Below are positions 1-8,596 of a stretch of 64,000 bases of DNA, in pieces. Numbering within the stretch: position 1 is the first letter of the stretch; each line of letters begins with the position of its first letter. The notes under the pieces are model-generated. The model was not told the origin of the DNA, searched no databases, and was given only the letters and a program-made list of their open reading frames with translations. Source of the stretch: Palleronia salina. Lineage in GTDB: Bacteria; Pseudomonadota; Alphaproteobacteria; Rhodobacterales; Rhodobacteraceae. The position numbers were made by a program, and so were the translations under genes. The DNA is taken from assembly GCF_900141995.1 (NCBI RefSeq), contig NZ_FQZA01000010.1, positions 62,001 through 126,000 on the forward strand. The letters run 5' to 3'.

Positions 1-35
1 ACATCTGATTTGCCGGACACCTGGCGAAACGAAAC

Positions 36-57
36 AGGCCGCCCCGAGGGGCGGCCT
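36..57 (-). terminator. Rho-independent terminator of the FKBP gene
   Basis: A perfect 10-base inverted repeat (36-45 against 48-57, GC-rich, very tight loop) lies just past the stop of the leftward isomerase gene. Read on the minus strand it is followed by a T-rich run (TGTTTCGTTT). Its position and form are those of an intrinsic terminator. Confidence 0.8.
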
Positions 58-94
58 GCTTGCGTCTGGATCGAGAGTGTCCGACCCGGCTGCC

Positions 95-529
95 TCAGGC
101 GGCCTTTATGTCAACGAGCTCGACGTCGAAGGTCAGTTCCTGACCGGCCAGCGGATGGTTGGCGTCCAGCGTGACTTCGCTGTCCGACACCTGCGCCACG
201 ACAACGGGGATGGTCTGCCCGTCGGGGGTCTGCATCTGCAGCTGGGTGCCCGGCTCGGTCGGGATGTGATCGGGGATCTGCTCACGCGGGACGGCCTGGA
301 TGCGGCTCGGGTCGCGCGGGCCATAGCCGTTCTCGGGGGCGACGGTCACGGTCTTCTTGTCGCCGACTTCCATGCCGGTGATCGCTTCGTCGAGACCCGG
401 GATGATCTGGCCGGTGCCCAGCTGGAATTCCAGCGGATCGCGGCCTTCCGAGCTGTCGAACTTCGTTCCGTCGGCCAGGGCGCCGGAATAATGCATGGAT
501 ACGGTATCGCCTGCCTTCGCTTGGCTCAT
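95..529 (-). CDS. SlyD-like FKBP-type peptidyl-prolyl cis-trans isomerase
   Basis: Cytoplasmic prolyl isomerase and chaperone of 144 residues. The N-terminal FKBP half carries the typical DGTKFDSS and GTGQIIPGLDEAI segments. The insert-in-flap region and the C-terminal NHPLAGQELTFDVELVDI are characteristic of the SlyD branch. The histidine/cysteine-rich metal-binding tail of E. coli SlyD is absent, so a nickel role is unlikely. The start at 529 is chosen because AAGGAG lies six bases upstream; a longer reading to 574 adds 15 residues without a ribosome site. The gene stands alone and ends at a strong terminator. The fold call is firm; client proteins cannot be told from sequence. Confidence 0.9.
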   Translation of the reverse strand: MSQAKAGDTVSMHYSGALADGTKFDSSEGRDPLEFQLGTGQIIPGLDEAITGMEVGDKKTVTVAPENGYGPRDPSRIQAVPREQIPDHIPTEPGTQLQMQTPDGQTIPVVVAQVSDSEVTLDANHPLAGQELTFDVELVDIKAA

Positions 530-675
530 GTCGTTCTCCTTCGATGTAAGGGGAAATTTCGTCGAGGCCGCCAATCTCGGCGGGTGCTCATGTGGCTCCC
601 CTCACACATGGGAAACCTGACACGGTCTGTAAACCGGCAGTGGCGCGAAAAACGCGAAAATGGCAAAAAAGGTCC

Positions 676-1689
676 ATGAAAGACCCCGTTTTCAGCAGAA
701 GAGACGCGCTTGCAACGCTTTCGGCCGCCATTCTGGCCCCCCGCGCGGCACGGGCCGACTCCGCCTTCGCGCCGGCCGCGACGCTGGCGCGCGGTCTCGA
801 CCAGCTGCACGCGCTTCTGATTTCGCAGGACGGCGCGCTGGCCGTGGCCCAGACCTTCCGCGGGCCGGACCTCGACACGCCAGTTAACGTCAAGTCGGTG
901 TCGAAAACGCTGGTCTCGGCGCTGTGCGGCATCGCGCTGGAGCGGGGCGAGATCCCGTCGGTCGACGCGCCCGTCGCCCCGTACCTGGGCCGGGTGATCC
1001 CGCGCCGCGGGGACGATCGTCTGCGCCAGATCAGCTTTCGGCACCTGCTGACCATGCAATCGGGGCTGACGCCCTTCGCCGGGTCGACCTATGGCGGCTG
1101 GGTCGCGGGCGACCACTGGATCTACGACGCGCTGTCGGCGCCCATGGTGGCCGACCCCGGGACCGAGCGGCTGTATTCCACCGCCAACACCCACATCCTC
1201 GGCACCGCTTTGGCCAACGCGGCGGACACGGACCTGCACCGCCTGGCGCAGGAGCGACTCGGCGATCCGCTGGGCCTGGCGCTGCCGCCCTGGACGCGCG
1301 ATCCGCAGGGAAACTATCTCGGCGGCAACGACATGCGCGTCTCGCCCCGGGGGATGCTGCGGTTCGGGCAGGCCTACCTGCACGGCGGGCAACTGGACGG
1401 CACCCGCATCGTCCCCAAGACATGGGTCGACGCGTCGTGGCGCCCCACCGCCCCCGCCGACATCCCCGGGCACGCTTATGGCTATGGCTGGTTTCTCTGG
1501 ACGGTGGACGGGGTGCAGGTGCGCTATGCCCGCGGCTACGGCGGGCAGATGATCTACGTGGTGCCCGACCGGCGGCTGGTGGTGGTCATGACATCGGACA
1601 TCTCGCGCCCCGCCACCATGGCCGGTCATCTGGGCCGCCTGCACGCGCTGGTCGAAGGGGTGATCCTGCCCGCGTCCGACCGGGCCTGA
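676..1689 (+). CDS. Tat-exported serine hydrolase of the beta-lactamase/penicillin-binding family (class C-like)
   Basis: A 337-residue protein of the class C beta-lactamase / 6-aminohexanoate-dimer hydrolase superfamily. A twin-arginine signal is seen near residues 7-10 (SRRDALATL) and is followed by a hydrophobic stretch and an ARA-type cleavage site near residue 27. The catalytic SxxK is S74-V-S-K77, and the second motif is probably the tyrosine of YSTAN near residue 167. The start at 676 is preferred because it places the Tat motif at the N-terminus; an upstream in-frame start at 592 would bury it. The substrate could be an ester, amide or small peptide. It lies 66 bases before the HAD gene and may head the same transcript. 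Family membership is clear; antibiotic resistance should not be assumed. Confidence 0.85.
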   Translation: MKDPVFSRRDALATLSAAILAPRAARADSAFAPAATLARGLDQLHALLISQDGALAVAQTFRGPDLDTPVNVKSVSKTLVSALCGIALERGEIPSVDAPVAPYLGRVIPRRGDDRLRQISFRHLLTMQSGLTPFAGSTYGGWVAGDHWIYDALSAPMVADPGTERLYSTANTHILGTALANAADTDLHRLAQERLGDPLGLALPPWTRDPQGNYLGGNDMRVSPRGMLRFGQAYLHGGQLDGTRIVPKTWVDASWRPTAPADIPGHAYGYGWFLWTVDGVQVRYARGYGGQMIYVVPDRRLVVVMTSDISRPATMAGHLGRLHALVEGVILPASDRA

Positions 1690-1755
1690 CCCCGCCGGCC
1701 CTTTTCCCCCGGCGGGGGCTGTGGCACCGTCGCGCCAACCCGAGGGAGGCCCGCC

Positions 1756-2445
1756 ATGCCCATCACGACCTGTGTCTTCGACGCCTACGGCACGCTGTTC
1801 GACGTCTCCGCCGCCGCCCGCGACGCGGCAGACGAGCCCGGCCGCGACGCGCTGAAGGCGAAATGGGGCGACATCGCCCGCGACTGGCGGCTGAAGCAGC
1901 TGGAATACAGCTGGCTGCGCGCCGCCGCCGGGACGCACACGGATTTCTGGCAGGTCACGCAGGACGGCCTGGACTGGGCGCTCGAAGCGGCCGGCCTGGC
2001 GGACGATCCCGAGCTGCGCGAGCGGCTCCTGGCGCTCTACCGGGAGCTTTCGGCCTACCCCGAGGTGCCCGCCATGCTGGCCAAGCTGAAGCAGCGCGAC
2101 CTCGCGACCGCCATCCTGTCCAACGGCGCGCCCGAGATGTTGCAGGGCGCGGTCGGCTCGGCCGGGATCGGCGAGCAGCTGGATGCCGTCCTGTCGGTCG
2201 AGGACGTGGGCGTCTTCAAACCGGCCCGCGCGGTCTACGACATGGTCGGCCGGTGCTTCGGCTGCCCGCCCGAGCAGGTGCTGTTCGTGTCGTCGAACGG
2301 CTGGGACGCGGGGTTCGCCGCCGCCTACGGGTTTGTCACAGTCTGGGTGAACCGCGCCGGCGCGCCTCTGGATCGCTTGCCGGGGCGGCCCGCCCATGTT
2401 CTTTCAGATCTCACAACGATACCGGAGATCGCGGCAGATGCCTGA
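1756..2445 (+). CDS. HAD superfamily, haloacid dehalogenase type II
   Basis: A 229-residue HAD hydrolase. The nucleophile is D9 in FDAYGTLFD. Motif II LSNG, the lysine of FKPARAVYDM and the SSNGWDA segment together match type II (S)-2-haloacid dehalogenases, which hydrolyse short 2-halo acids to 2-hydroxy acids through an aspartyl ester. The length is typical of the subgroup. GGAGG precedes the start. Its stop overlaps the next gene by eight bases (ATGCCTGA), so it is translationally coupled to an alpha/beta hydrolase. Many proteins annotated this way are general phosphatases, so the dehalogenase activity is inferred from the motif set. Confidence 0.85.
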   Translation: MPITTCVFDAYGTLFDVSAAARDAADEPGRDALKAKWGDIARDWRLKQLEYSWLRAAAGTHTDFWQVTQDGLDWALEAAGLADDPELRERLLALYRELSAYPEVPAMLAKLKQRDLATAILSNGAPEMLQGAVGSAGIGEQLDAVLSVEDVGVFKPARAVYDMVGRCFGCPPEQVLFVSSNGWDAGFAAAYGFVTVWVNRAGAPLDRLPGRPAHVLSDLTTIPEIAADA

Positions 2446-3256
2446 CTTCACGACGTCCGACGGGCTGCGGCTGCACTATTCCGACAGGGGCGAAGGTCAG
2501 CCGATCCTCTGCCTGTCGGGACTGACCCGCAATTCCACCGATTTCGACTACGTCGCGCCGCACCTGGACGGCGCGCGGGTGATCGCGCTGGATTACCGCG
2601 GCCGGGGGCTGTCGGACTGGGCCGCGCCCGAGACCTATACCGTCCCGGTCGAGGCGCGCGACGCGGTGGAACTGCTCGACCACCTGGGCCTTGAAAGCGC
2701 CGCCATCCTCGGCACGTCGCGGGGCGGGCTGATCGCCATGATGCTGTCGGCCACGGCGAAGGACCGCGTGGCGGGGGTCTGCCTGAACGATATCGGCCCC
2801 GAGATCGCGACCGGGGGCCTGGACGTCATCATGGCCTATATCGGCCGGAACCCTCCGCAGAAGACCCATGCCGAGGCGACCGCCATGCGCGCGAGCCTGA
2901 TGGCCGGGTTCGAAGGCGTGCCCGAGACGCGATGGGCCGAGGAGGTGCGCAAGCACTATCACCAGACCGAGGACGGGCTGGTCATCAACTACGATCCCGC
3001 GCTGGCGGAGGCGGTGAAGGCCGCGGGCGCGCAGCCGGCGCCGGACCTCTGGCCCCTGTTCGACGCCATGGCGGGCCTGCCGCTGGCCTGCATCCGGGGC
3101 GCCAATTCCGACCTGCTCAGCCCCGAAACACTGGCCGAGATGCGACGCCGGCGGCCCGACATGATCGGGGCCGAGGTGCCCGGACGCGGGCACGTGCCCT
3201 TCCTGGACGAGCCCGAGGCGCTGGAGGCCATCGCGGCCTGGCGGGCGCTGCTGTGA
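2438..3256 (+). CDS. Alpha/beta hydrolase
   Basis: A 272-residue alpha/beta-fold hydrolase. The nucleophile elbow is GTSRGG with S94. The acid is probably the aspartate of GANSDLLSPE and the base the histidine of GRGHVPF near the C-terminus; the oxyanion region is LSGLTRNS. There is no signal peptide, so it acts in the cytoplasm. The start at 2438 is chosen because it overlaps the previous stop and begins at the conserved N-terminus (MPDFTTSDGLRLHY). The gene ends in a GTGA overlap with the dehydratase. The substrate is unknown; the neighbours suggest an ester or lactone in a shared pathway. Confidence 0.8.
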   Translation: MPDFTTSDGLRLHYSDRGEGQPILCLSGLTRNSTDFDYVAPHLDGARVIALDYRGRGLSDWAAPETYTVPVEARDAVELLDHLGLESAAILGTSRGGLIAMMLSATAKDRVAGVCLNDIGPEIATGGLDVIMAYIGRNPPQKTHAEATAMRASLMAGFEGVPETRWAEEVRKHYHQTEDGLVINYDPALAEAVKAAGAQPAPDLWPLFDAMAGLPLACIRGANSDLLSPETLAEMRRRRPDMIGAEVPGRGHVPFLDEPEALEAIAAWRALL

Positions 3257-4221
3257 ATATCGACGCGGTTCTGGCCGCGGCCAATCGGCTCGAAGGGCAC
3301 GTCCGGCACACGCCGCTGCTGTCCTCGCCCTTTTTCGACGAGATCGCCGGCCGCCACGTTCTGGTGAAGCCCGAATGCCTGCAGCACACCGGCAGCTTCA
3401 AGTTTCGCGGCGCGTGGTCGGCGCTGAGCGCGCTGGACGATGCGACCCGCGCGGCCGGCGTGCTGGCCTATTCGTCGGGCAATCACGCGCAGGGCGTGGC
3501 CCTGGCCGCGCGCCGCATGGGCGTGCCGGCGGTGATCATCATGCCGTCCGACGCGCCGGCACTGAAGGTCGCCAACACCCGCGCCTTCGGGTCCGAAGTG
3601 GTGCTTTACGATCGCGACAGCGAAAGCCGGGAGGAGATCGGCGCCGCGCTGGCCGACGAACGTGGCCTAACGCTGATCAAGCCGTACGACCACCCCGAGG
3701 TCATCGCCGGTCAGGCCTCGGTCGGGCTGGAGATCGCCGCCGAATTGCCCGACACCACGGGCGACGTCCTGGTCTGCTGCGGCGGCGGGGGCCTGACATC
3801 CGGCGTCGCGCTGGCGCTGGACAGCCGGGCGCCGGGGCTGCGCGCCCGCCCGGTCGAGCCCGAGGGGTTCGACGACGTGGCGCGGTCGCTCAGGTCCGGC
3901 ACGATCCAGCGCAACGACCGGCAGTCCGGCAGCATCTGCGACGCCGTCATGACGCCCGCGCCGGGTGATCTGACCTTCCCGATCCTGCACCGTCTCTGCG
4001 GCCCCGGCCTGACCGTGAGCGACGACGAGGCGTTGCACGCCATGGCGCTGGCCTTCAAGCGGTTGAAGATCGTGCTCGAGCCCGGCGGCGCCATCGCGCT
4101 GGCCGCCGCGCTGTTCCGGCCCGACCAGGTAGACGGCGACACGGTCGTCTGCGTCGCGTCCGGCGGCAACGTGGACCCCGCGACCTTCGCAACGGCGCTG
4201 GAGCGCTTCGGCGATGCTTGA
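3253..4221 (+). CDS. PLP-dependent threonine/serine dehydratase family protein
   Basis: Fold type II PLP enzyme of 322 residues, close to catabolic threonine dehydratase, serine racemase and the EutB-like hydroxyectoine dehydratases. The Schiff-base lysine is K50 in GSFKFRGA, the asparagine loop is SSGNHAQG, and the phosphate-binding loop is CGGGGLTSG. There is no C-terminal ACT domain, which argues against biosynthetic IlvA. The start is GTG at 3253, giving a GTGA overlap with the previous stop; no ATG lies nearby. It removes water or ammonia from a beta-hydroxy amino acid, but the substrate is not evident. Its place between hydrolases points to a catabolic role. Confidence 0.8.
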   Translation: MNIDAVLAAANRLEGHVRHTPLLSSPFFDEIAGRHVLVKPECLQHTGSFKFRGAWSALSALDDATRAAGVLAYSSGNHAQGVALAARRMGVPAVIIMPSDAPALKVANTRAFGSEVVLYDRDSESREEIGAALADERGLTLIKPYDHPEVIAGQASVGLEIAAELPDTTGDVLVCCGGGGLTSGVALALDSRAPGLRARPVEPEGFDDVARSLRSGTIQRNDRQSGSICDAVMTPAPGDLTFPILHRLCGPGLTVSDDEALHAMALAFKRLKIVLEPGGAIALAAALFRPDQVDGDTVVCVASGGNVDPATFATALERFGDA

Positions 4222-4304
4222 TCTTTTCCAACATCTCGGTCCGTCCCGCGCGCGATTTCACGTCGAGACTTGACCTTATCCGACAATCGCAAAGGATACG
4301 TTCC

Positions 4305-5093
4305 ATGCCCATCGCGAAACTCGACGGCTTCCATGTCCACTACGAGGACACCGGCAAAGCCGATGGCCCGGCCATCGTCTTCGCCAATTCGCTGGGCACC
4401 GATATGCGGCTGTGGGACGCGATCCTGCCCATGATGCCGCAAGGCGCGCGGATCATCCGCTATGACAAGCGCGGCCACGGGCTCAGCGACTGCCCGAAGA
4501 TGCCCTACACCATGGGGCAGCTGGTCACCGACCTCGAACGGCTGCTGGATCACCTTGAGGTGCGCGATTGCCTGCTGGTCGGGCTCAGCATCGGCGGGAT
4601 GATCGCGCAAGGCCTGGCGGTCAAGCGGCCGGACCAGGTGCGCGCCATGGTTCTTTCGAACACCGCGGCCAAGATCGGCACGCGCGAGATCTGGCAGGAC
4701 CGCATCGACACACTGAAGATGGGCGGAGTCGAGGCGCTGGCCGACGCGGTGATGCAGCGCTGGTTCTCGGACGCCTTCCGCGCCACCCCCGAGGTGATGA
4801 AATGGCGCCACCTGCTGACCCGGACGCCGGCCGACGGGTATGGCGGCTGCTCGGCCGCGATCTCGCACACCGATTTCTACACCCCCACCGCGTCGCTGCG
4901 CCTGCCCACGCTGGGCATCGCGGGCTCCGAGGACGACAGTACGCCGCCGGACCTGGTGCGCGAGACGGTGGGCCTGATCCCCGGGTCGCAGTTTCACCTG
5001 ATCCGCGGCGCGGGCCACCTGCCCTGCGTGGAAAAGCCCGAGGAATACGCCCGCGTGCTCAACGACTTCATCGCGGCGACCGGCCATGTCTGA
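4305..5093 (+). CDS. Alpha/beta hydrolase resembling 3-oxoadipate enol-lactonase
   Basis: A 262-residue alpha/beta hydrolase very like PcaD. It has the FANSLGTDMRLWD segment, the RYDKRGHGLSD loop, the nucleophile S95 in GLSIGGM, the acid in GSEDDSTPPD and the base in GAGHLPCVEKPEEY. PcaD opens beta-ketoadipate enol-lactone in protocatechuate degradation. No pcaC, pcaH or pcaG gene lies in the window, so a related lactone or ester substrate is equally possible. The start at 4305 follows AAAGGA. There is an 83-base gap from the dehydratase and an eight-base overlap (ATGTCTGA) with the next hydrolase. Confidence 0.75.
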   Translation: MPIAKLDGFHVHYEDTGKADGPAIVFANSLGTDMRLWDAILPMMPQGARIIRYDKRGHGLSDCPKMPYTMGQLVTDLERLLDHLEVRDCLLVGLSIGGMIAQGLAVKRPDQVRAMVLSNTAAKIGTREIWQDRIDTLKMGGVEALADAVMQRWFSDAFRATPEVMKWRHLLTRTPADGYGGCSAAISHTDFYTPTASLRLPTLGIAGSEDDSTPPDLVRETVGLIPGSQFHLIRGAGHLPCVEKPEEYARVLNDFIAATGHV

Positions 5094-5793
5094 ACTGCTG
5101 TTGATCCACGGCTCGTGCCACGGCGCGTGGTGCTGGCGGGATACGCTGGCCGAACTGGAGGCCCTGGGCCAACCGGCACGCGCCATCGACCTGCCCGGCC
5201 ACGGCGCGGACCGCACGCCCCCCGCCGACGTGACGCTGGACACCTACGCGGCGCGGATCGTCGAGACCATCGACACGCCGGTGACGCTGGTCGGCCACTC
5301 CATGGGAGGCTTCCCGATCACCGCCGCCGCGCTGGCCGCACCGGACAAGATCGCGCGGCTCGTCTACCTGTGCGCCTACGTGCCCACGCCGGGGCGCAGC
5401 CTGTCGCAGATGCGCGGCGACTGGCCCGACCAGCCCCTGGTGCCCCATATCCGCCGCGCCGAGGACGGTGCCAGCTTCACCTTCGACCCCGACCGGGTCG
5501 AGACGCTGTTCTACCACGACTGCCCGCCGGGCACGGTCGACTTCGCCCGCGCGCACCTGACCCCGCAGCCCACCGCGCCGCAGGCGACCGCCCTGCCCAG
5601 CCTGCCCGACGTGCCCCGCATCTATATCGTCTGCGACGACGACCGGGCGATCCCCGCCGGGTTCCAGCGCCAGATGGCCGCCGATTTCCCCGATGGCGAG
5701 GTTCAGACCATGGCGATGGCCCATTCGCCGTTCTTCGCCGCGCCCGGTGATCTGGCGCGACGCTTGGCCGCGCTGGCGGGGCGCGCGGATTGA
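5086..5793 (+). CDS. Alpha/beta hydrolase of the methylesterase/hydroxynitrile lyase-like group
   Basis: A 235-residue alpha/beta hydrolase whose start (LLLIHGSCHGAWCW) and nucleophile elbow GHSMGG (S72) match the bacterial relatives of plant methylesterases and hydroxynitrile lyases. The acid is probably in CDDDRAIP and the base in MAHSPFF. It is cytoplasmic, with no signal peptide. The start overlaps the previous stop by eight bases, so the two hydrolases are coupled. The MFS gene follows after 65 bases. It is the third alpha/beta hydrolase of this run; the substrate is unknown. Confidence 0.8.
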   Translation: MSELLLIHGSCHGAWCWRDTLAELEALGQPARAIDLPGHGADRTPPADVTLDTYAARIVETIDTPVTLVGHSMGGFPITAAALAAPDKIARLVYLCAYVPTPGRSLSQMRGDWPDQPLVPHIRRAEDGASFTFDPDRVETLFYHDCPPGTVDFARAHLTPQPTAPQATALPSLPDVPRIYIVCDDDRAIPAGFQRQMAADFPDGEVQTMAMAHSPFFAAPGDLARRLAALAGRAD

Positions 5794-5858
5794 CAGTCGT
5801 ACCGCCCGAGGGCCAAGAGGCGCGCGACCGGACGGACCCGGTCGCAACCGGAGCGCCC

Positions 5859-7067
5859 ATGGACAGCCGCCTGCCACTGACCTTCATCATGATCACCCTG
5901 GTGATCGACGCGATGGGGATCGGTCTTGTCCTTCCGGTGATGCCGGACCTGATCGAGGACGTGTCGGGCGGGAACCTCGCCCAGGCCGCGATCTGGGGCG
6001 GGATCCTGTCCACGTCCTTCGCGGTGATGCAGTTCCTGTTCGGGCCGCTGCTGGGCACGCTCTCCGACCGTTTCGGCCGCCGCCCGGTCCTTCTGGTGTC
6101 GCTTCTGGTGATGAGCCTCGATTACCTGGTGATCGCGCTGGCGGGCAGCATCTGGATCCTTCTCGCGGGTCGCATCGTGGGCGGCATCGCGGCCAGCACC
6201 CAGTCGACGGCCACGGCCTTCGTCGCGGACATTTCGACGCCCGAGCAGAAGGCCGCCCGGTTCGGCATGGTGGGGGCGTCCTTCGGCGTGGGCTTCGTGC
6301 TGGGGCCGCTGATCGGGGGCCTTCTGGCCGAGTACGGAACGCGCGCGCCGTTCTACATGGCCAGCGCGCTGGCGGCGCTGAACCTGGTCTTCGGGTATTT
6401 CATCCTTCCCGAAACGGTGACCGACCGCATCCGCCGCCCGTTCGCCTGGGCCCGGGCCAACCCGCTGGGCGCGCTGCTGGATCTGGGCCGCACGCCGGGG
6501 GTCAGCCGGCTGGTGCTGATGTTCTTCCTCTACCAGGTGGCGTTCTTCGTCTACCCGGCGATCTGGGCCTATTTCGCCAAGGCGCGCTTCGGCTGGGATC
6601 CGCAAATGGTCGGCGTCTCGCTGGCGATGTTCGGCATTTCGCTGGCGATCGTGCAGGGCTTCCTGATCCGCTTCGTGCTCCGCTGGCTGGGCGACCGGGG
6701 CACGGTGATCTACGGGCTGGCCTTCAACACCTGCGCCTTCATCGCGCTGGCCTTCGTGGCCAACGGGACCATCGCGCTGATCCTGACGCCGCTGACGGCG
6801 CTGGGGGCCGTGGTCACGCCCGCGCTGCAGGGGCTGATGAGCCGCGCCATCCCCGACAACAGCCAGGGCGGTTTGCAGGGCCTTCTGACCAGCGCGGGGG
6901 CGCTGGCCATGATCGTGTCGCCGCTGCTGATGACGCAGGTCTTCTGGGTCGCAACCGCCGACAGCACGCCCTTCTACCTGCCGGGCGCGCCGTTCCTGGT
7001 CTCCATGACGTTGATGTTCGCCTGCGCCTGGGTGTTCCTGGGCCGCGACCGGACGGCCAGCGCCTGA
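5859..7067 (+). CDS. MFS transporter, TetA-like drug/proton antiporter family (12 TM)
   Basis: A 402-residue inner-membrane carrier with about twelve hydrophobic segments. Motif A is GTLSDRFGRRPVLL between helices 2 and 3. The antiporter motif C region is GASFGVGFVLGPLIGG in helix 5, which marks it as an exporter. The overall layout is that of TetA/Bcr-type drug antiporters. The start at 5859 has GGAG just upstream and begins right before helix 1; an upstream TTG at 5790 would add 23 hydrophilic residues. Being last in a run of catabolic hydrolase genes, it more likely exports a pathway product or toxic intermediate than a clinical antibiotic. Confidence 0.85.
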   Translation: MDSRLPLTFIMITLVIDAMGIGLVLPVMPDLIEDVSGGNLAQAAIWGGILSTSFAVMQFLFGPLLGTLSDRFGRRPVLLVSLLVMSLDYLVIALAGSIWILLAGRIVGGIAASTQSTATAFVADISTPEQKAARFGMVGASFGVGFVLGPLIGGLLAEYGTRAPFYMASALAALNLVFGYFILPETVTDRIRRPFAWARANPLGALLDLGRTPGVSRLVLMFFLYQVAFFVYPAIWAYFAKARFGWDPQMVGVSLAMFGISLAIVQGFLIRFVLRWLGDRGTVIYGLAFNTCAFIALAFVANGTIALILTPLTALGAVVTPALQGLMSRAIPDNSQGGLQGLLTSAGALAMIVSPLLMTQVFWVATADSTPFYLPGAPFLVSMTLMFACAWVFLGRDRTASA

Positions 7068-7100
7068 GCCACCCAACGGCGCTGACCCTGCCCAGGCGCC

Positions 7101-8153
7101 CTAGCCGCTGGTGCGCAGGACCAGCTTGGGCGGGATCAGGATGTGCCGCCCCTTCGATCCCCGTTCGACCCGGGCCAGCAGCGTTTCGGCCGCCTTGCGC
7201 CCGACCTCGATCCCCTGCTGGTCGATCGAGCTGAGGCTCACCGGCATCAGCCGCGCAAGGCTGGAATTGTCGTAGCCCACCACGGCGAAATCCTCGGGCA
7301 CGCGCAGGCCGCGGGCCCGCGCCTCGGTGATGAGGGGGACGCCGTGAATGTCGCTCCAGCTGAAGACGGCGCCGGGACGTGGCAGGGCGTCGAGCAGGGC
7401 CGAGAATTCGGCCGGGTCGTCGCCCGTTTCGCTGCGGGATTCCACAACGCGGGCGCGGTCCGAGAGGCCGGCCGCCTGCATGGCGGCGTAGTATCCCGCC
7501 TCGCGCCGGTCGCCGACCTCGTGGCCGCCCACCCGGCGCGGCGCGCAGAGCATCCAGATGTCCCGGAACCCGCGCCGCACCAGCTGCTCGACGGCCATGG
7601 TCGCGCCGCGTTCGTCGTCGCTGTTGACGGTGTCGAAGGACGCGGCGTCCGGCTCGTGGTGACCGATCAGCACGGTCGGCATCTGGCGCGCGTAATCTTC
7701 GAGTTCGCCCGAGGGCAGACGCGGTGCGACCATGATCACGCCATCCATGCGCATGTCGATCATGGCATCGATCAGCGATTTCTCGATCACCGTCTCGGCC
7801 CCGCCGAACGAGATCATCATCCGCTTGCCCGCTGCGTTCAGCCCCGCCTTGATCCCCTCGGTCAGGTCCGCAAGGAACGGGTTGCGCATGTCGATCAGCA
7901 GAACGCCGAACGTGTCGGTCTGGCCGCGCATGCCCCGCGCGGCAAAGCTCGGGCGGTAGCCCAGGCGCTCGACCGACCGCATGACGCGGGTGCGCATGTC
8001 GTCGCTCACGCCGTAGGCGTTGTTCAGCACCTTCGACACCGCGGCGACCGACACGCCGGCATCCCGCGCAACCGTCTTGATCGTCACCCGCGGCGGTCGC
8101 GAGATATCGTGCTCGACGCTGATGGGCCCACCCCCTTCTCCTGCCTCGAACAC
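7101..8153 (-). CDS. LacI-family transcriptional regulator
   Basis: A 350-residue LacI/GalR repressor. An N-terminal helix-turn-helix (VTIKTVARDAGVSVAAVSKV, residues about 23-42) is followed by the hinge and a periplasmic-binding-protein-like sugar domain. The only upstream in-frame start is GTG at 8153. Oddly, the strongest Shine-Dalgarno-like run (GGAGAAGGGGG) lies inside the reading frame, seven bases before an in-frame ATC at 8123, so the N-terminus is uncertain by ten residues. It is divergent from the rhamnosidase fragment, and a LacI-type operator lies between them. It probably governed the rhamnoside operon that is now broken. Confidence 0.9.
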   Translation of the reverse strand: MFEAGEGGGPISVEHDISRPPRVTIKTVARDAGVSVAAVSKVLNNAYGVSDDMRTRVMRSVERLGYRPSFAARGMRGQTDTFGVLLIDMRNPFLADLTEGIKAGLNAAGKRMMISFGGAETVIEKSLIDAMIDMRMDGVIMVAPRLPSGELEDYARQMPTVLIGHHEPDAASFDTVNSDDERGATMAVEQLVRRGFRDIWMLCAPRRVGGHEVGDRREAGYYAAMQAAGLSDRARVVESRSETGDDPAEFSALLDALPRPGAVFSWSDIHGVPLITEARARGLRVPEDFAVVGYDNSSLARLMPVSLSSIDQQGIEVGRKAAETLLARVERGSKGRHILIPPKLVLRTSG

Positions 8154-8203
8154 TGTTTATCACATCCGGGCTTGCGAGGAAGCCGAATCTGTGTATCGTT
8201 ATC

Positions 8204-8219
8204 TGTAGAACGTTGCACA
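8204..8219. promoter_or_regulatory. Probable LacI-family operator
   Basis: Sixteen-base imperfect palindrome TGTAGAACGTTGCACA, 12 of 16 positions symmetrical, centred on AACGTT with the central CG typical of LacI-family sites. It lies 50 bases upstream of the regulator start and 48 bases upstream of the rhamnosidase fragment, where it could control both directions. Confidence 0.55.
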
Positions 8220-8266
8220 AGGCGGTGGAGACACACCGCACGGGCAAACCGGGAGGAGATTCACGC

Positions 8267-8596
8267 ATGAACGTGCAAGCCACCACCGCCCCCATGGCGA
8301 TCGCGTCCGATCGGGACTGGAGCGCGCAGATGATCGCGCCCGACAGCGATTCGGGCCAAGGGGGACAGGCGCCGTTCGTCGCGACCCGCTTCGATGCCAA
8401 GGCACTGTCCGCGCCGGTTCTGCACGTCTCGGCCCATGGTCTCTACGAGGTTCGGCTGAACGGGCAGCGGGTCGGCACCGCCCGGCTGACGCCCGGCTGG
8501 ACCTGTTACGAGGATCGTGTCGCATACCAGAGCAATGACGTCTCGGACCTGCTGGTCGACGGCGAGAACCGGATCGAGATCTGGCTGGGCGACTGA
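8267..8596 (+). pseudogene. N-terminal fragment of a family 78 alpha-L-rhamnosidase
   Basis: The 109 codons encode only the start of an alpha-L-rhamnosidase: the N-terminal beta-sandwich region with LHVSAHGLYEVRLNGQRVG and LTPGWTCYEDRVAYQSNDV. Full enzymes have roughly 700-1100 residues and cleave terminal rhamnose from glycosides, so the catalytic barrel is missing altogether. The start is secure, with GGGAGGAG eight bases upstream. The frame ends at a TGA at 8594-8596, exactly where the sequence becomes that of an ABC permease in another frame. This is the left edge of a deletion that removed most of an operon. The product is almost certainly inactive. Confidence 0.8.

Noticed and set aside
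526-2397. Long leftward open frame (over 600 codons) opposite the serine hydrolase and HAD genes
   Set aside because: Its translation is rich in Arg, Gly, His and Gln with no domain; it is the antisense shadow of GC-rich coding DNA.
5859-7067. Tetracycline resistance gene
   Set aside because: Motifs fit the wider drug/proton antiporter family, but the gene sits in a catabolic run, has host-like composition and no TetR neighbour, so a resistance call is not supported.
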